From NCBI RefSeq assembly GCF_004664715.2, contig NC_051079.1, forward strand, positions 63,428,527 to 63,492,526: a stretch of DNA of 64,000 nt. The letters run 5' to 3'. Both the position numbers and the translations under genes were made by a program. The notes below the pieces were generated by a model. It was not told where the DNA came from. It made no database searches and saw nothing but the letters and a program-made list of their open reading frames with translations. The stretch is from Peromyscus leucopus (lineage: Eukaryota; Chordata; Mammalia; Rodentia; Cricetidae). Shown here piece by piece: positions 34,757-46,028 of the stretch (positions are counted from its first letter, which is position 1; every line of letters begins with the position of its first letter).

Positions 34757-34801
<45 letters not shown>
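34757..34801 (+). repeat. (GT)n microsatellite
   Basis: About 22 GT units, followed by acacctacatgcatgtgcat, an extension of alternating purine-pyrimidine sequence. Confidence 0.96.
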
Positions 34802-34802
<1 letters not shown>

Positions 34803-36044
34803 ACCTACATGCATGTGCATGTATGTGCAGTTAATCCTATAAATACGATGAGAGACAGTGCACAATTTGAACTCTTTAAGAAAACGGTTCATGCATGTTC
34901 TCTGTGCATGTCTAAAAAAAAAATCCTTTTATCGCCACTTGTTCTAAATCTATTGCACACCAGGAACTTCCATGTACAATGCACTGAGTTGCACAATCCT
35001 CCTCCTTCTGGGTCCTATTTCTGTGATACTAGTATTTGGCAGTTTAAATTAGGTCTTTTCAAATCAGTTTAATAAGACAGTCTCTCTCATGGATTGCCCA
35101 GCATGAAAAGCAAAAGGTACATACACATAGCCTTCTTTTAAAAGCAAACAAACAAACGAGAACCAGTTTAAACAGCCAGTCACCGGGCAGCAGTTCATTC
35201 TGTCCTTTTTGTATGCCCTGCGCACTGCGAGGTGTTCCGGGAAAGCCCATGGGAAAATGCTGGATACAATCTTGGGGCCAGCCTTCCCTGGGAGAAGACA
35301 TGAATCTATCCATTGAAACACGATGAGAACCCCAGTGATGCTGAGATTAGAGGCAGCGGTTCAGTACTGAGGATGTCTGGAAGAGGGACAGCAGAGAGGG
35401 TGGCAGCAGCGGTCAGGGGAGCCCCGATGGCCTTGCAGCTGAGGTATTTTAAAGGGCGGCTGGGCTTTCGACGGCAAGGAGGGAAGCAGGCTTATAAAAT
35501 AAGCTAGCATAGCCAATTAGACCACCGCGCAAGGTGGAAGCCAAGCTTCTGCTCACATGGCACTACCGTTTGCTACATTCGGCTGGTGGCACTTCAGATG
35601 GCATTAGGATCTCTTGCTTGTGTGTAGTCAGGTGACAGCGGCCTCAGACCTGTCCTCTCTTCTCATTGGTCAACCTCTGGCCCCCCTCTTCCGTACTGGT
35701 TTCTCTGGCTTGAGGAAAGATAGAGGCAAAGAGATATGGAGGTCAAACGCCACGTGTTTTGGACTCCCGGAAGTTCTGGGAGAGTCGCTGGAGAGGGCTG
35801 CTGTCTGTCAGGGTTGAAAGTGAGCTGGGAAGTTAGCTGTGGCTTTCAGGTGACTCTGTTTTCTAGTGTTCTCAATTTCAACTGCTACTTAGCAATAAAG
35901 TCTCATTTCCTTGGAGCGTCTGTTAAGATGGAGACTGGCTTGCTTGGTGAATGAAGGACATTTCTCCCTGGCCTCTCCAAACTCCTGCCCCCAGGAAGGC
36001 TTCCTAGAATGCTGTTTGTGCACCGTGGAAAAAAACCTCTAATG

Positions 36045-36245
36045 TAACGGTTCTCAACCTGTGGGCCTCGATCTGCTTGGGGTTACATATCAGATATCCT
36101 GCATATCATGTATTTACATTATGATTCACAACAGCAGCAAAATTACAGTTGTGAAGCAGCAACAAAAACAATTTTATGGTTCGGGTCATCACCACATGAG
36201 GAGCTGTATCAAAAGTTTGCAGCATTAGGAAGTTGAGAACCACTG
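36045..36245. mobile_element. URR1-type hAT DNA transposon, second copy
   Basis: The ends ggttctcaacctgtggg and agttgagaaccactg match the copy at 29900 in the same orientation. Flanks ctctaatg (36037-36044) and gtctagtg (36246-36253) agree at 6 of 8 positions. About 200 bp, more diverged than the first copy. Confidence 0.85.
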
Positions 36246-36254
36246 GTCTAGTGC

Positions 36255-38565
36255 ATTCAGACTTCTGGCCTCAACATCCACTCTGTCCATCCTTTACTAG
36301 GCTTTGGCTGACACTGACGTTTGGTCCCGTTGCCTCTGACCTTTGTACACCCCAACCCCAGCTAGTTAGCTGTTCTGGAACATGCCATGATACTTCATGC
36401 CTCTGCTGAATTTTGCTCATGGCAGTCCTTTAATTTTCTATTTTATTTCATGTCTGTGAAAGCCCTGTGTTTCATTCTTTTGAGGTCAGTGTGCCTGCTT
36501 CCTACTCTGAGAAGTCTTCCTGGATCACATCTCTGGAACTAATTACTAGAACATCAGTGTGGGCCGAGAAGGGAGAGAGCACAGAGTAGCAGCATGCTCT
36601 GCCGGGGAGTGTTTGGAAGACTTGGCAGAGATCTGGGGATCACAGGAAGTATAGAGATCGAGCGGGTGGGGGGATCTGTTGGCTGGCAAGAAGATAACAT
36701 TCATAGGGTCAAAGCAAAGAAGTCTGGAATTTCCTCTCAATTATTTCTGGTTGTTGGCCTTGCTCTCCTAAGGAGACTGGATGATGTGGAGCGCCCCTGA
36801 ATTTACTTTGGTTACCAGGTACATCTCCCCAGCACATCGGTACCCAGGCTGTCTTCCATCATTTTGCTTGTAAGGTTGTTTGTATATATTTCCTTCTGTT
36901 CTATGACTGGAATTTTCCAGAACATCCCTGATTTATGACTTGGGTGAACCTGTGGCTTAATTTGTTTCCACACCACACAGGTATTAGGGCTTCTGTGGAT
37001 CTGCCATACTAGGGTGGGTGAGTATTTGTTAGATGAGTGGAAAGAGTAGACTTTCAGTGCAAGTGCATTTGGGTTTTGGGCTGGTGCATTTCTCCCCCTG
37101 TGGACTCAGCATTGGACTCTGCTCCACCCCTTAGCTATTCTTTCATGTGTCATATCCAGAGTAGAAGACTCCCTGTTGGTGGGGAGGGTAGGTTTTTCTC
37201 AAGTCCCAACAGTAGCACAGATGGTCCATAAGGAAAGGGGGGAAGGCCCCTCATCAGATTGGATCTGCAGTATGTTCAAAAGAGAGAGGAACCTGTCATT
37301 GGTGAACATCTCTTTCCAATTGCACCCTTGGTGGGTGAGAGGGTGGGAGAGGAAAGCTGGACAGGCAGGGGTCTGGCCTCTTACACGTCCACCCCTGCTC
37401 CAAGCATCTGCTTTTCTAATGACTAATCCATGAGGGATTAAAAAGACTATATCAGAGAGGATGGAGGGAATGTCTCCTGCAGGAATCAGGGCAACCAAAA
37501 AGGGGACTCTAAGGGAACTTTGTTGAGACATGTGGGCCATGTGTCTATCCCACTGGCTGACTATAGCTAACCAGTGACCTGGCAAGAAGCAAGAAGCCAG
37601 CCAGCCACACTATGTGTGCTGGAAACCACAAATCACAACCCTGCAAATATCCAGAGTTTCCTGTGAGTTTCTGAGCTGCTCATTGGAAGAGGCTAAAGAG
37701 CCTTCACTTCTCTGGGCATACCCAACTGGCTCTTCTGCTTCTCCTCCTTGGTCTGTGCATTTCTGGCAGGTCTGCCCCTGTGCAGGATGCGTTATACCCA
37801 CTTCACTAGCATATATGTGTAGACTTACAGTAGTGGGGGTGACTTGGCATGGTGTGGTGTCCATTCTCTGGCCACACCCTATGACAGCATCTGTAGTTGC
37901 TGGGTTTACAAAACCAGCAGGCCACGATGGTAGCTCACTGGTTCTAATCCAGTGATCCCAACCAGCTTCTGCAGAGATCACAGACATCTTCTTCATTGTT
38001 ACATGCCCCAGGGCTTTGCTGATATGCTAGGGCCTTCACTGCCTTCCCAAACAGAAAATATGGACTCCAAGGTGAAGAAGATCTGTCATCCAGAAAGGAG
38101 CAAACACAGAATAAAGTATCTTCCACACATACCATCAGCCCCCGGCACTCACTCCAGCTCCAACTTTGTTATTACAGACTCATTCGGCTGAGGATATGGA
38201 TGCCTTTGGGCACCGCAGCTGTGATGCGAGGCTGTACCCAGTACCATGACTCACTGAAATAGGCAATCCCTGCTTCTTTCTGCCCCTCAAGACTTCCAGC
38301 TTCATCCTACCAGCTCCACCTTCATTTCTGCTGCTCTGCTTTAGGCCTCTGTAATGTAAACTGCATCCACGTGTGAGGAACCCTGCACAGAACCCCTCCT
38401 AGTTGTGACCCCCAACATTGCTCACACTTCAGGGTATTTCTCATATACTGATGCTTACAGTCCAGACTCTTTATCACGGCCATCAGTCCCTTTAAGTGTA
38501 CAATTAAATATATTTAATGGAAACCACTTAAATGCTTAATTAAATACACAACTAATTGTAGATAA
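36255..38565. other. Unique sequence, no gene seen
   Basis: The open frames at 37199-37585, 37610-37996 and 37614-37955 are 110-130 codons but overlap one another on both strands and have no recognisable domain. It may contain an old unrecognised repeat between 37.6 and 38.5 kb. Confidence 0.4.
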
Positions 38566-38567
38566 CA

Positions 38568-38626
38568 CAAACATATATATGTATATACATATATATATAT
38601 ATATAAACATATATATGTTTAAAGAT
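38568..38626. repeat. AT-rich palindromic tract
   Basis: 'aaacatatatatgt' and 'aaacatatatatgttt' flank a (TA)n run, giving several overlapping inverted repeats. Microsatellite-like. Confidence 0.85.
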
Positions 38627-38629
38627 ATA

Positions 38630-39710
38630 AAAAGAAATGAGGTGTGGAATATTCTGCTAACCTTAAGTCCCATTGGTTTAAAAAAGGCCATAACTTAATT
38701 TTCTACCAAAGTTTCTGTTTGGGAGGGACTGGGAACTGACTGGTCTTTGGAAACTAAGCTGATGTCATCTTTAGATTCCGGTTTCTGGAAACCAGTTCCC
38801 ATGCGACCCGGCTGGGGCAAGCAGGAAACCATGGGTTGAACTGCTGCTCCTGTTAGACACACCACCGTGTGTACCTGCCCCTCACTGTCACCTCCACCTT
38901 GGTGTTGAGGTACACCTTGGGAATTGAGGGAAAATGAAGGTTCGCTTTTGGTCCGCAGCACCTTTTTATTGTTTGGATAATTCTTAAGTTTCCAAACCTT
39001 GCCATTCCAAGGGCTCCTGGTGTGGATGGTCTTAACCAGCTATGCTATGGTGTGGCTAGATAGATCTATGCATTCTTTGTAGTCAGGCACCCGCCCGGCA
39101 CTCACAGCTGTGCTCTGAGGCTGGTGGTGTAACTTCTGGATTGTGTTGTTGCAACTTCTGCATTATTCATTTTTTCCCTTTTGTGGCTTGGATTATAATA
39201 CATAGACTTGTTTAAAGTGAAGAATATTTAGGTTTCTCCTGTGCAGGAACAAATGTCATTACCCAGGATAGGTGACACTAAGTGGTGGGTTCTGAAGGGG
39301 CCTTCTACTAGCTGCTGTCAATGACTTCACTTTCATTGTTTTTAGAAGATTTATATACAGAGTGATTGAAAAACAGAGTGAAAAGAGCTATAGCACAGGG
39401 AGGTTAGGTAATGAGAACAGCGTGGCCTCCTTGCTGTAATTTTCCACCTTTTAGTAATTTTTAGCTAATGATTTTACAAACTTATAAAAATATACTCAGT
39501 TTTTCTTCCCATTCTCCTCTTAGGAAGCAACTATTTTTTTTTTTTAAATCTTGCTTATATGGTCAGCACTAATTGGACTCAAGGTGTTATTAATAACAGA
39601 TAGAAAAGAGGACATGGAGTTGGGGAGAGAAGGGGTGGGGGGCACTGGGGAGACTTGGAGAAGGCAGCGGTAGATGAATGTGTTCAATAGACTCAAAATA
39701 CTTGGTATTG
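38630..39710. other. Unique sequence, no gene seen
   Basis: No repeat recognised apart from a T-run at 39535-39545. No exon-like open frame. Confidence 0.4.
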
Positions 39711-39713
39711 ATG

Positions 39714-39868
39714 GGTGTAGTGTGGTCCATGCCTTTAATCCTAGCACTTAGGAGGCAGAGACAGGCAGATCACTGTGAGTTGGAGCCCGCCTGATCTACA
39801 GGGTAAGTTCTAGGCCAGCCAGGCTTATACAGTGAGACCCTGTCTCAAAATGGAGTAAACAAAAAAAA
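39714..39868 (+). repeat. B1 SINE, plus strand (older)
   Basis: Head 'gggtgtagtgtggtccatgc ctttaatcct', body 'gagttggagcccgcctgatc' and A-rich tail 'ctgtctcaaaatggag'. More diverged than the B1 200 bp downstream. Confidence 0.88.
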
Positions 39869-39930
39869 TACATTATATACATATGTGACACCTTCAAAGA
39901 ATAAATACAAATATTATTAAAAAGACTTTT

Positions 39931-40105
39931 GAGGCTGGGCGTTGGTGGCGCACGCCTTTAATCCCAGCACTCTGGAGGCAGAGCCAGGCGGATCGCTGTG
40001 AGTTCGAGGCCAGCCTGGGCTACCAAGTGAGCTCCAGGAAAGGCGCAAAGCTACACAGAGAAACCCTGTCTCGAAAAACCAAAAAAAAAAAAAAAAAAAA
40101 AAAAA
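39931..40105 (+). repeat. B1 SINE, plus strand (young)
   Basis: A full-length B1 with intact CpGs (ttggtggcgcacgcc), the ccaggaaaggcgc subtype marker and a pure A tail of about 28 nt. The target duplication aaagactttt occurs at 39921-39930 and 40106-40115. Same subtype as the copy at 421-593. Confidence 0.96.
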
Positions 40106-40116
40106 AAAGACTTTTG

Positions 40117-41087
40117 CTCCTGAATTTTTATACTCACATCTCTTTTTAAAATTCATTTTTTTTTCAGTTTTAGACACTGTCCGTTGGTTTCCCACTAGTG
40201 GAAAGGTGAAAATCGAATTCCTTCTTTACACCTACCCTTTCTCACACATCATAATACAGGCATACATTTATCAAATTCATTTTTGTTCCCTTAGACTCCC
40301 TGCTCCCCTGTGAATGCATAATGCACTTGTTTCAATTGTTGTGTGACCTGCATGGCTATGGGAAGAGCAACAAACTGACATGGCACATTGCTGTGTGATT
40401 AGCATGGTCGGTGGGATGAGCAGGGACGCCTCTATTTCTGCGCAGAGACGTAAGGGACAGTAGGTCTAGTTAACTCTTTTCTTCAGCCAAATAATTAAAA
40501 ATAATGAAAAGGAAAGCATCCCCAAAGAGGGACTGACCCTTCTGCCTACATCTAACAACAATTAAGTCACGCAGTAAGGCTGCAGCTGGTGCAGAGCTGT
40601 GTTCTAGGAATAGAGGAGTAAGAAAAAACATTTTTTTTTCTTGTAATCTGTGGAGATTATTTTGTTACTGCACTGTACCCTAGCAGAAGCAGATATCTTA
40701 CCACCTCTCTCTCTTCCAAAAATATTTATGCTATAGACATCCAGTGTTGACTTGTGTCTATGGACATGCTCTCAAGTGAGTTACCCTAACATCTCCCCAG
40801 GGGTGGTGCTGTTTGGGGAAAGGCATTGTTCTCTCTGGAGGTGATTACGGCATTGTATCTGTTCACCACTCCACCATCATCGTGGATAGAGTTATCTGAA
40901 TCTCCCCTACGTTGAATCTTCTGCTTCCTGCATCCCACGGCTTCCTTTCTTTCAGCCATCCCTGGGCTTCTCTGGCAGGCATGTCCAATCTGTGACTCAT
41001 TTATAGGCTGGATAATGTCACTTTCTGATATTAAAAGGTTGGACAATTCTCAGTCTAGCGTCTTCCTAAGGAGTCCATGAGGCAGAG
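40117..41087. other. Unique sequence, candidate conserved block
   Basis: 40320-40560 is repeat-free and AT-rich with TAAT motifs (agccaaataattaaaaataa). The rest is ordinary sequence with no exon seen. Confidence 0.35.
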
Positions 41088-41212
41088 TATTTGAAGCTTT
41101 GGATGTCTGTAAGTTTCTTCATTGTACCATCATGCTTGGTAGTTTGGCTGGATATAGAATTCTAGTTTGGAGATAATTTTCCCTTAGTATTGCTTTTGAT
41201 TATTATTTTATT
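41088..41212 (-). repeat. L1M-type LINE fragment, minus strand
   Basis: 'gtagtttggctggatataga attctagtttggagataatt' is a recognisable old-L1 ORF2 segment in reverse. Confidence 0.6.
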
Positions 41213-41214
41213 TT

Positions 41215-41300
41215 TAATTTTTTCATACAATATATTTTGATCAGACTCTTCCCTTCCTCCAAATCCTCCCAGATCTTCTCTGCCTCCCTACCCACTATGA
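41215..41300 (-). repeat. Rodent L1 3'-UTR fragment, minus strand
   Basis: 'tttcatacaatatattttga tcagactcttcccttcctcc' and 'cctcccagatcttctctgcc' match a common rodent L1 3' region in reverse. Confidence 0.6.
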
Positions 41301-41317
41301 CAGATTATCATTATGCA

Positions 41318-41425
41318 GTTCTAGCTGGCCTAGAATTCTATAGATCAGGCTGCTCTCAAACCGGAGATCCGTTTGCCCCGCCTCCAAGTGCTGGTATTTA
41401 AAAAGGCCACATGCCTGGCCTTTCC
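41318..41425 (-). repeat. Diverged B1 SINE, minus strand
   Basis: 'ctagctggcctagaattcta' then 'gatcaggctgctctcaaacc' then 'cctccaagtgctggtattta' follows B1 in reverse, truncated at both ends. Confidence 0.65.
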
Positions 41426-41463
41426 TTTAGTTTTGAAGGCATTTTTGTCTTTTAGATCCTACT

Positions 41464-41510
41464 GGTTATCATTGGTAACCAGATTTGAACTTGTTATCAT
41501 TGGTAACAAG
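41464..41510 (+). repeat. Short direct duplication, gttatcattggtaac x2
   Basis: The 15-mer gttatcattggtaac occurs at 41465-41479 and 41493-41507, each partly palindromic (gtta...taac). Origin unclear. Confidence 0.7.
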
Positions 41511-41526
41511 AATTGAAACTATTCTT

Positions 41527-41722
41527 TTTGTTTGTTTGTTTGTTTGGTTTTGTTTTTTTGTTTGTTTTGTTTTGTGTTTCAAGACAGGGTTTCTTTGTGT
41601 AGTTTTAGTGCCTGTCCTGGATCTCACCCTGTAGCCCAGACTGGTCTCGAACTCACAGAGATCTGCCTGGCTCTGCCTCCCAAGAGCTGGGATTAAAGGT
41701 GTGTGCCACCACCGGCCGGCCT
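41527..41722 (-). repeat. B1 SINE, minus strand
   Basis: A T-rich tail with GTTT units, then a complete B1 in reverse ending 'ccaccaccggccggc'. Near-identical target duplications gaaactattctt (41515-41526) and gaaattattctt (41723-41734). Confidence 0.93.
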
Positions 41723-41838
41723 GAAATTATTCTTGTATTTGATCTTTTGTACTTTTCTTTGTAAGGTTGTAGGGCTTTCAAAAATAATTTATTTTAAAGA
41801 TTAATTTACCATTTAGTCTCTAGATCTTTGTGTTGCCT

Positions 41839-41840
<2 letters not shown>

Positions 41841-41878
<38 letters not shown>
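41841..41878 (+). repeat. (GT)n microsatellite
   Basis: About 18 uninterrupted GT units. Confidence 0.95.
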
Positions 41879-42180
41879 ACTAATCCTTTTGTACACTTGT
41901 ATCTGTGAGTACTTCTGTCATGAGTTCTTGCTGATGTCTCCATCTCTAACCCATTATCACAAGACTTACATCAGCCTTTTTGCTTAGCTGTATAACTGCC
42001 TATTCCAGCAGTAGGAAACGTAACTCCCATTGTCTGCCAACCATTTAGTTGATAGTCACCTCCAGTATAAAGGTGCCATCATCCTGTGAGGACCATTAGC
42101 CTGTATCCTCATGGGGGAACTTAATCAGCCAGAGTCAATGCCATGGTTAGCCCCGCTAGCCTTTAATTCCCCACATCACC

Positions 42181-42281
42181 CTCCTCCCTCCCTCCCTCCC
42201 TCCCTCCCTCCCTCCCTCCCTCCCTTCTTTCCTTCCTTCCTTCCTTCCTTCCTTCCTTCCTTCCTTCCTTCCTTCCTTCCT
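42181..42281 (+). repeat. (CCCT)n(CCTT)n polypyrimidine tract
   Basis: About 10 CCTC units then about 14 CCTT units, pure pyrimidine on the plus strand for about 100 bp. Confidence 0.96.
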
Positions 42282-42309
42282 GTTTCTTCTTCCTTTCTTC
42301 TTTCCTCTT

Positions 42310-42540
42310 CTTTTTCAAAATTGGCTCTTTGATTAGCATAAAAGAAGTAGGCTTTATTTTGACATTTTCACACATATGTATCATTATACTTTAACTCACC
42401 ACCCTTCACTTCCCCATCCCCATTTCTTCTCTTCTCTTGCTGGTCTCCTTCCTCACACCAAAGAGCAGCTCTTTCTGTTTTCATCACATGTATTTCACTA
42501 TCCTCTCCTACCTTCCCCCCATCTCTAGACCTCTTATAAG
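42310..42540 (-). repeat. Rodent L1 3'-UTR (Lx-like), minus strand
   Basis: 'gcataaaagaagtaggcttt attttgacattttcacacat' followed by pyrimidine-rich 'ccacccttcacttccccatc' resembles the reverse of an old rodent L1 3' UTR. Read with the ORF2 and ORF1 pieces at 42860-45965 it is the 3' end of one minus-strand element. Confidence 0.6.
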
Positions 42541-42549
42541 GGGACGTAG

Positions 42550-42842
42550 CAAACACATACAGGGGATGCTTTTAGTGGCTGCAGCTGATGATGTACCCTG
42601 TCAGGACCCTAAGGGCAGGCCAGTACAGATGCCTGAATGCTATCACTCTCAGCCTGCCTTCTTATACAACCCAGGACCACCAGCCCAGGGATGTCACCTA
42701 TAATGGACTGGACCATCCTCCATCAACCATGAATTAAGAAAATGCTTATAAGCTTGTCTACTGCCTGATCTTATGTAGGTATTTTCTTAATTGAGGCTTC
42801 CTTCTCTGATGACTCTAATGATATAAAAGTAGCCAGTACAAG
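42550..42842 (-). repeat. Rodent interspersed repeat (family A), minus strand
   Basis: 'cttatacaacccaggaccac cagcccaggg' and 'ggtattttcttaattgaggc' up to 'aaaagtagccagtac' are the reverse complement of family A (1303-1705, 31862-32255). It sits inside the L1 block and separates the L1 3' UTR from ORF2 sequence. Confidence 0.8.
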
Positions 42843-42859
42843 CTATTTTAAGTAAATGA

Positions 42860-43505
42860 TATGTCACCTGGAAACAGGGATAATGTAAGTTCTTCCTTTC
42901 TCATCTGCACTCTTATTTCTTTCTCCTGTCTTATTGCTCTGGCTGAAACTTCAAGCACTACAGTGAAGATGACTATAGAGGGACGATATCATTGTCCCAT
43001 TCCAGATTCTAGAGGAAATGTCCTCAGTTCTTAACCATCTAGTATAGTGTTGTCTATATGGATTCTTAACATTCCCTTTGTCATGCTACACTATGTTCCT
43101 GGTTTCTTCAGGGCTTTTATCATAAAGAGATGAACTTTGTCAAAGGCCTTTTCTACATCTATTGAGATGATCACATGACTTCTGGCCTGGATCTACTTTT
43201 GTGCTGTATTACATGTATTGATTGATTTGTGTATGTTCTATTCCTGGAATAGAATAAACTTGATTGTGGTGTATGAGTTTCTGACTGTATTTCTGGATTT
43301 GATTTGCAAACATTTTATTGAGAATTTTTAACCTCTATATTCACCTTGGAAATTGGCTTTTAATTTTCTTATTGTGTGTGTACCTTCACCCAGTTTTAGC
43401 ATCAGGGTAATGCTGGCTTCATACACTGAGTTTGGTGGTGTTCTTTCCCTTTCAATTTTACAGAGCAGTTTGAGGGACATTGGTGTCAATACTTTCTTAA
43501 TTTGC
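42860..43505 (-). pseudogene. L1 ORF2 remnant, reverse-transcriptase part
   Basis: Reverse complement of LINE-1 ORF2. Blocks such as 'tttgtcaaaggccttttcta catctattga' and 'ttgatttgcaaacattttat tgagaatttt' are hallmark ORF2 segments from the reverse-transcriptase region. The frame is broken by many stops and indels, so it cannot make a functional protein. It continues at 43985 after the SINE and microsatellite insertion at 43506-43980. Confidence 0.85.
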
Positions 43506-43823
43506 AGTTAGGGCTGGAGAGATGGAGATGGGTCAGTCGTTAAAGTCCTTTCTGTGCAAGCGTGAGGCCCTGGGTTCAGAGTTCCAGAACCCACTTTGAA
43601 ACCAAATAGAGGAAGCAGCCTATATCCACACACCAGCCCTGGCAGGGGCAGGCAGCTCTTAGGGACTCTTTGGACAGCCGGCATAGTCAAATGGTGAGTG
43701 CCAGGTTCAGTGAGTGAATGATCCTGTCTCAAAAATTGAGGTGGACGGCAGTGGAGACAGGCATCTAATGTCAACCACTGGATTACATCTGTGTAAGCAC
43801 CTGCACAGGTAAGTTGTGTGTGC

Positions 43824-43825
<2 letters not shown>
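43506..43825 (+). repeat. B2/B3-like SINE composite, plus strand
   Basis: 'gggctggagagatggagatg ggtcagtcgttaaag' is the tRNA-derived head. 'gaggccctgggttcagagtt' and 'cctgtctcaaaaattgaggt' follow. It has inserted in the L1 remnant on the opposite strand. Confidence 0.8.
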
Positions 43826-43858
<33 letters not shown>

Positions 43859-43957
43859 TGATAGATAGGTAGGTAGGTAGATTGATAGATAGATAGGTAG
43901 ATGATACATAGATAGATAGATGATAGATGGTAGATAGATAGATAGATGATAGATAAT
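43826..43957 (+). repeat. (GACA)n/(GATA)n/(GGTA)n compound microsatellite
   Basis: About seven GACA units, then interspersed GATA, GGTA and GATG tetranucleotides, grown from the tail of the preceding SINE. The minus strand reads (TCTA)n/(TCTG)n. Confidence 0.95.
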
Positions 43958-43984
43958 TTTCATATGACATGACAAGATACAAAA

Positions 43985-44470
43985 AACCGTTGTGATCTTT
44001 TTTATTTATGTGTATTTTGACTCTGAAGTTTCTTTGCTGATTTTTAGTTTGGATGCTCCAGATAAATATGAGAGTAAGGTATTAAAGTCACTCTCTGTTG
44101 TGTTAAGGACGCATATGACATTTTCTGCCCATTAGTGATTATTTAATGACATTGGAAGCTGTGATGTTCAGCAGGTATACACTTAATTGTCACATCTTAC
44201 TGGTGAATTGCACCTTTATTAATATGTAGTGGCTTTCTTTATCCCTTATGACTACTTTTGGTAATTCTTTCAGCTTTGCTTGATAAATTGACTCTTATCT
44301 CCTGACTCTCAGTCTCTGAGTGGTTTTGCCCATGAGGTGTGTCCCTTGGAGATTCAAATAAGTTGAATCTTGTTTATTCATCCTGTTAGGTAATCTGTGC
44401 CTTTTTCTTGGTGAGTCAAGGCCATTTATATTTAAGGTTATTGCTGATAGAGGTTGGTTAATTGCTATCA
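43985..44470 (-). pseudogene. L1 ORF2 remnant, 5' part (endonuclease side)
   Basis: 'gtaatctgtgcctttttctt ggtgagtcaa ggccatttat' and 'tggatgctccagataaatat' match the reverse complement of the 5' half of LINE-1 ORF2. The region between this and the reverse-transcriptase part is shorter than in an intact element, so part of ORF2 is deleted. Confidence 0.8.
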
Positions 44471-45965
44471 CTTTGTTGGGTTTTCTGGTTTGGTTGTATT
44501 ATTGTTTTTCTTTTCCTTCTTCTTTATTAGTGCTGGGTTTGCTGTTTTACTGTGTTGACTGTGATAGGTTACTTCCTGGCTCTTCTTTCTCCATCTATTC
44601 CTTATCATGAAATTTGTTTTTCCTTTGGTCTCAAGATGGATAATTTCTTCTTCCTCTTTGTATGCTGTTCCCCTAAATCTTTTTTGTGGCACTGACTTTG
44701 TGGTCATGAGCTGCCTCAGTTTATGCTTTCACTGAAATGTTCGTATTTCTCTATGCATTTAAAAGTACAGCTTTGCTGGAGATAGTAACGTGTGTTGCAG
44801 CCTGAAGTATGTCATTCTGTGCTTTCCTGGATTTATAGCTGTTGGTAAGGGATTGATATTATTCTGTTTGGCTTTGTAGGAGAGTTGACATTTTTGCCAT
44901 ATAGTTTTTCATATTGCTTCTTTGCTTTATAGATTTGATATCTGAATATCATGGAGAGGTCTTTGTTTGGGGATGGCTGTTTAGGAACTCTAAGTGTCTC
45001 TTGTGTTTGGATAGCTATTTCTTTTTTCAGAGTTGGATTTTTTCTTCTATAATTTTACTGAATAGATTCTCCATGCCTTTAGTTTTTATTCAGCTACTTC
45101 TATTCCATGGATACTTAGGTTTGGCCTCTTTCTATGTCTCACCATTCTTGGATGTTTTGGTCATGCTCATTCATCTTTTTTTCCATTATGCTAGAACATT
45201 GCATTTCCTTCATTCCTGATATTCATTCTGCTACCCTCTTGAGTCCGTTGGTAATGCTTTCCACTATATTTTAAATCTGATTCACTGAGGTTTTCATTTT
45301 TAACATTGCTATTTTTTTTTTCTAAAAATTGCAACTTCTTTCCTGAATTTTTCTTTCATGTTGTTGACTTTCTTACCTATCTTTCTGACTTTCTCCTCTA
45401 TTTTGCTAGCTTGCCTTTCCAGGTCCTGGCTTTCTCTCCTTCATTCATCAGCACGAGTTCCTATTTTCTTTGTGGTCATTGTTTGTTTTCACAGATATCT
45501 TTTCATGTTTCCACCTGTACTTCACCCATTTCACGGTCTTTGAATTTAGTAGCAGAGGAGCTGAGATCTTTTGGTAGAGTTGGATTGCCATTCTTTCTCC
45601 TGTTTCTACATTGGGATTTGTGCACCTACCTGTTGGTCGGGTCTGGGTATCTCTTCCAGTTTTATTTGGGGATCTTCTTAAGAGCAGCCTGCTTCTGAGG
45701 GCTCATCCCCAGGACTACTTTTGGGTGAAGCTGTTGCTTCTGCTCACCTGCTGTGACTGCATGGCTGGAGCTGTATTTGGCGTGGGTTCTTTTTAGTGCA
45801 CCACCCTTCTGTTTCTCCACACTGGACTCTCTTGTCCTATTGTGTCTTCTTTGATGCCCTTCTCCTTTCTCTCTTTGCAATAATGTCTTTTTTTTTCCCA
45901 CTGGCTCACATACAGGCAGCCTCAAGTCTTCCATCTTACTTGAACATCTCCTCTCCTTCTTAGGT
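44471..45965 (-). pseudogene. L1 ORF1 and 5' region remnant
   Basis: Continues the same element towards its 5' end. 'ttttttcttctataatttta', 'gatacttaggtttggcctct' and 'tcttgagtccgttggtaatg' correspond in order to the reverse of the rodent L1 ORF1 coiled-coil region and its upstream sequence. A 130-codon frame on the plus strand (45306-45698) is hydrophobic only because it is antisense to L1 and should not be annotated as a gene. All frames on the sense strand are broken. Confidence 0.7.
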
Positions 45966-46028
45966 TAGTATTGTAGCTCAGCATTTTCAGTGAGCCTGTT
46001 TCATTTATTTTAAATGCAATTATGTGTT

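Larger units (their letters stand above)
33650..36036. other. Unique sequence with candidate regulatory blocks
   Basis: No exon recognised. A MIR-like remnant in reverse lies near 34240-34330. Repeat-free AT-rich sequence at 34600-34755 (gggcaattatttagaacgtg; tgatgactcag AP-1-like) and 35440-35600 (agctagcatagccaattaga, several CpGs) could be conserved elements. Function not shown. Confidence 0.4.

Noticed and set aside
37610..37996. Two overlapping 113-128-codon frames on opposite strands
   Set aside because: Mutual antisense overlap without recognisable domains; expected by chance in moderately GC-rich unique DNA.
43826..43957. Possible CRISPR-like array of regular short repeats
   Set aside because: Tetranucleotide microsatellite without spacers, in a vertebrate genome.
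45306..45698. Hydrophobic 130-codon frame resembling a membrane protein
   Set aside because: It is antisense to an L1 ORF1 remnant; the hydrophobicity comes from T-rich complement codons.
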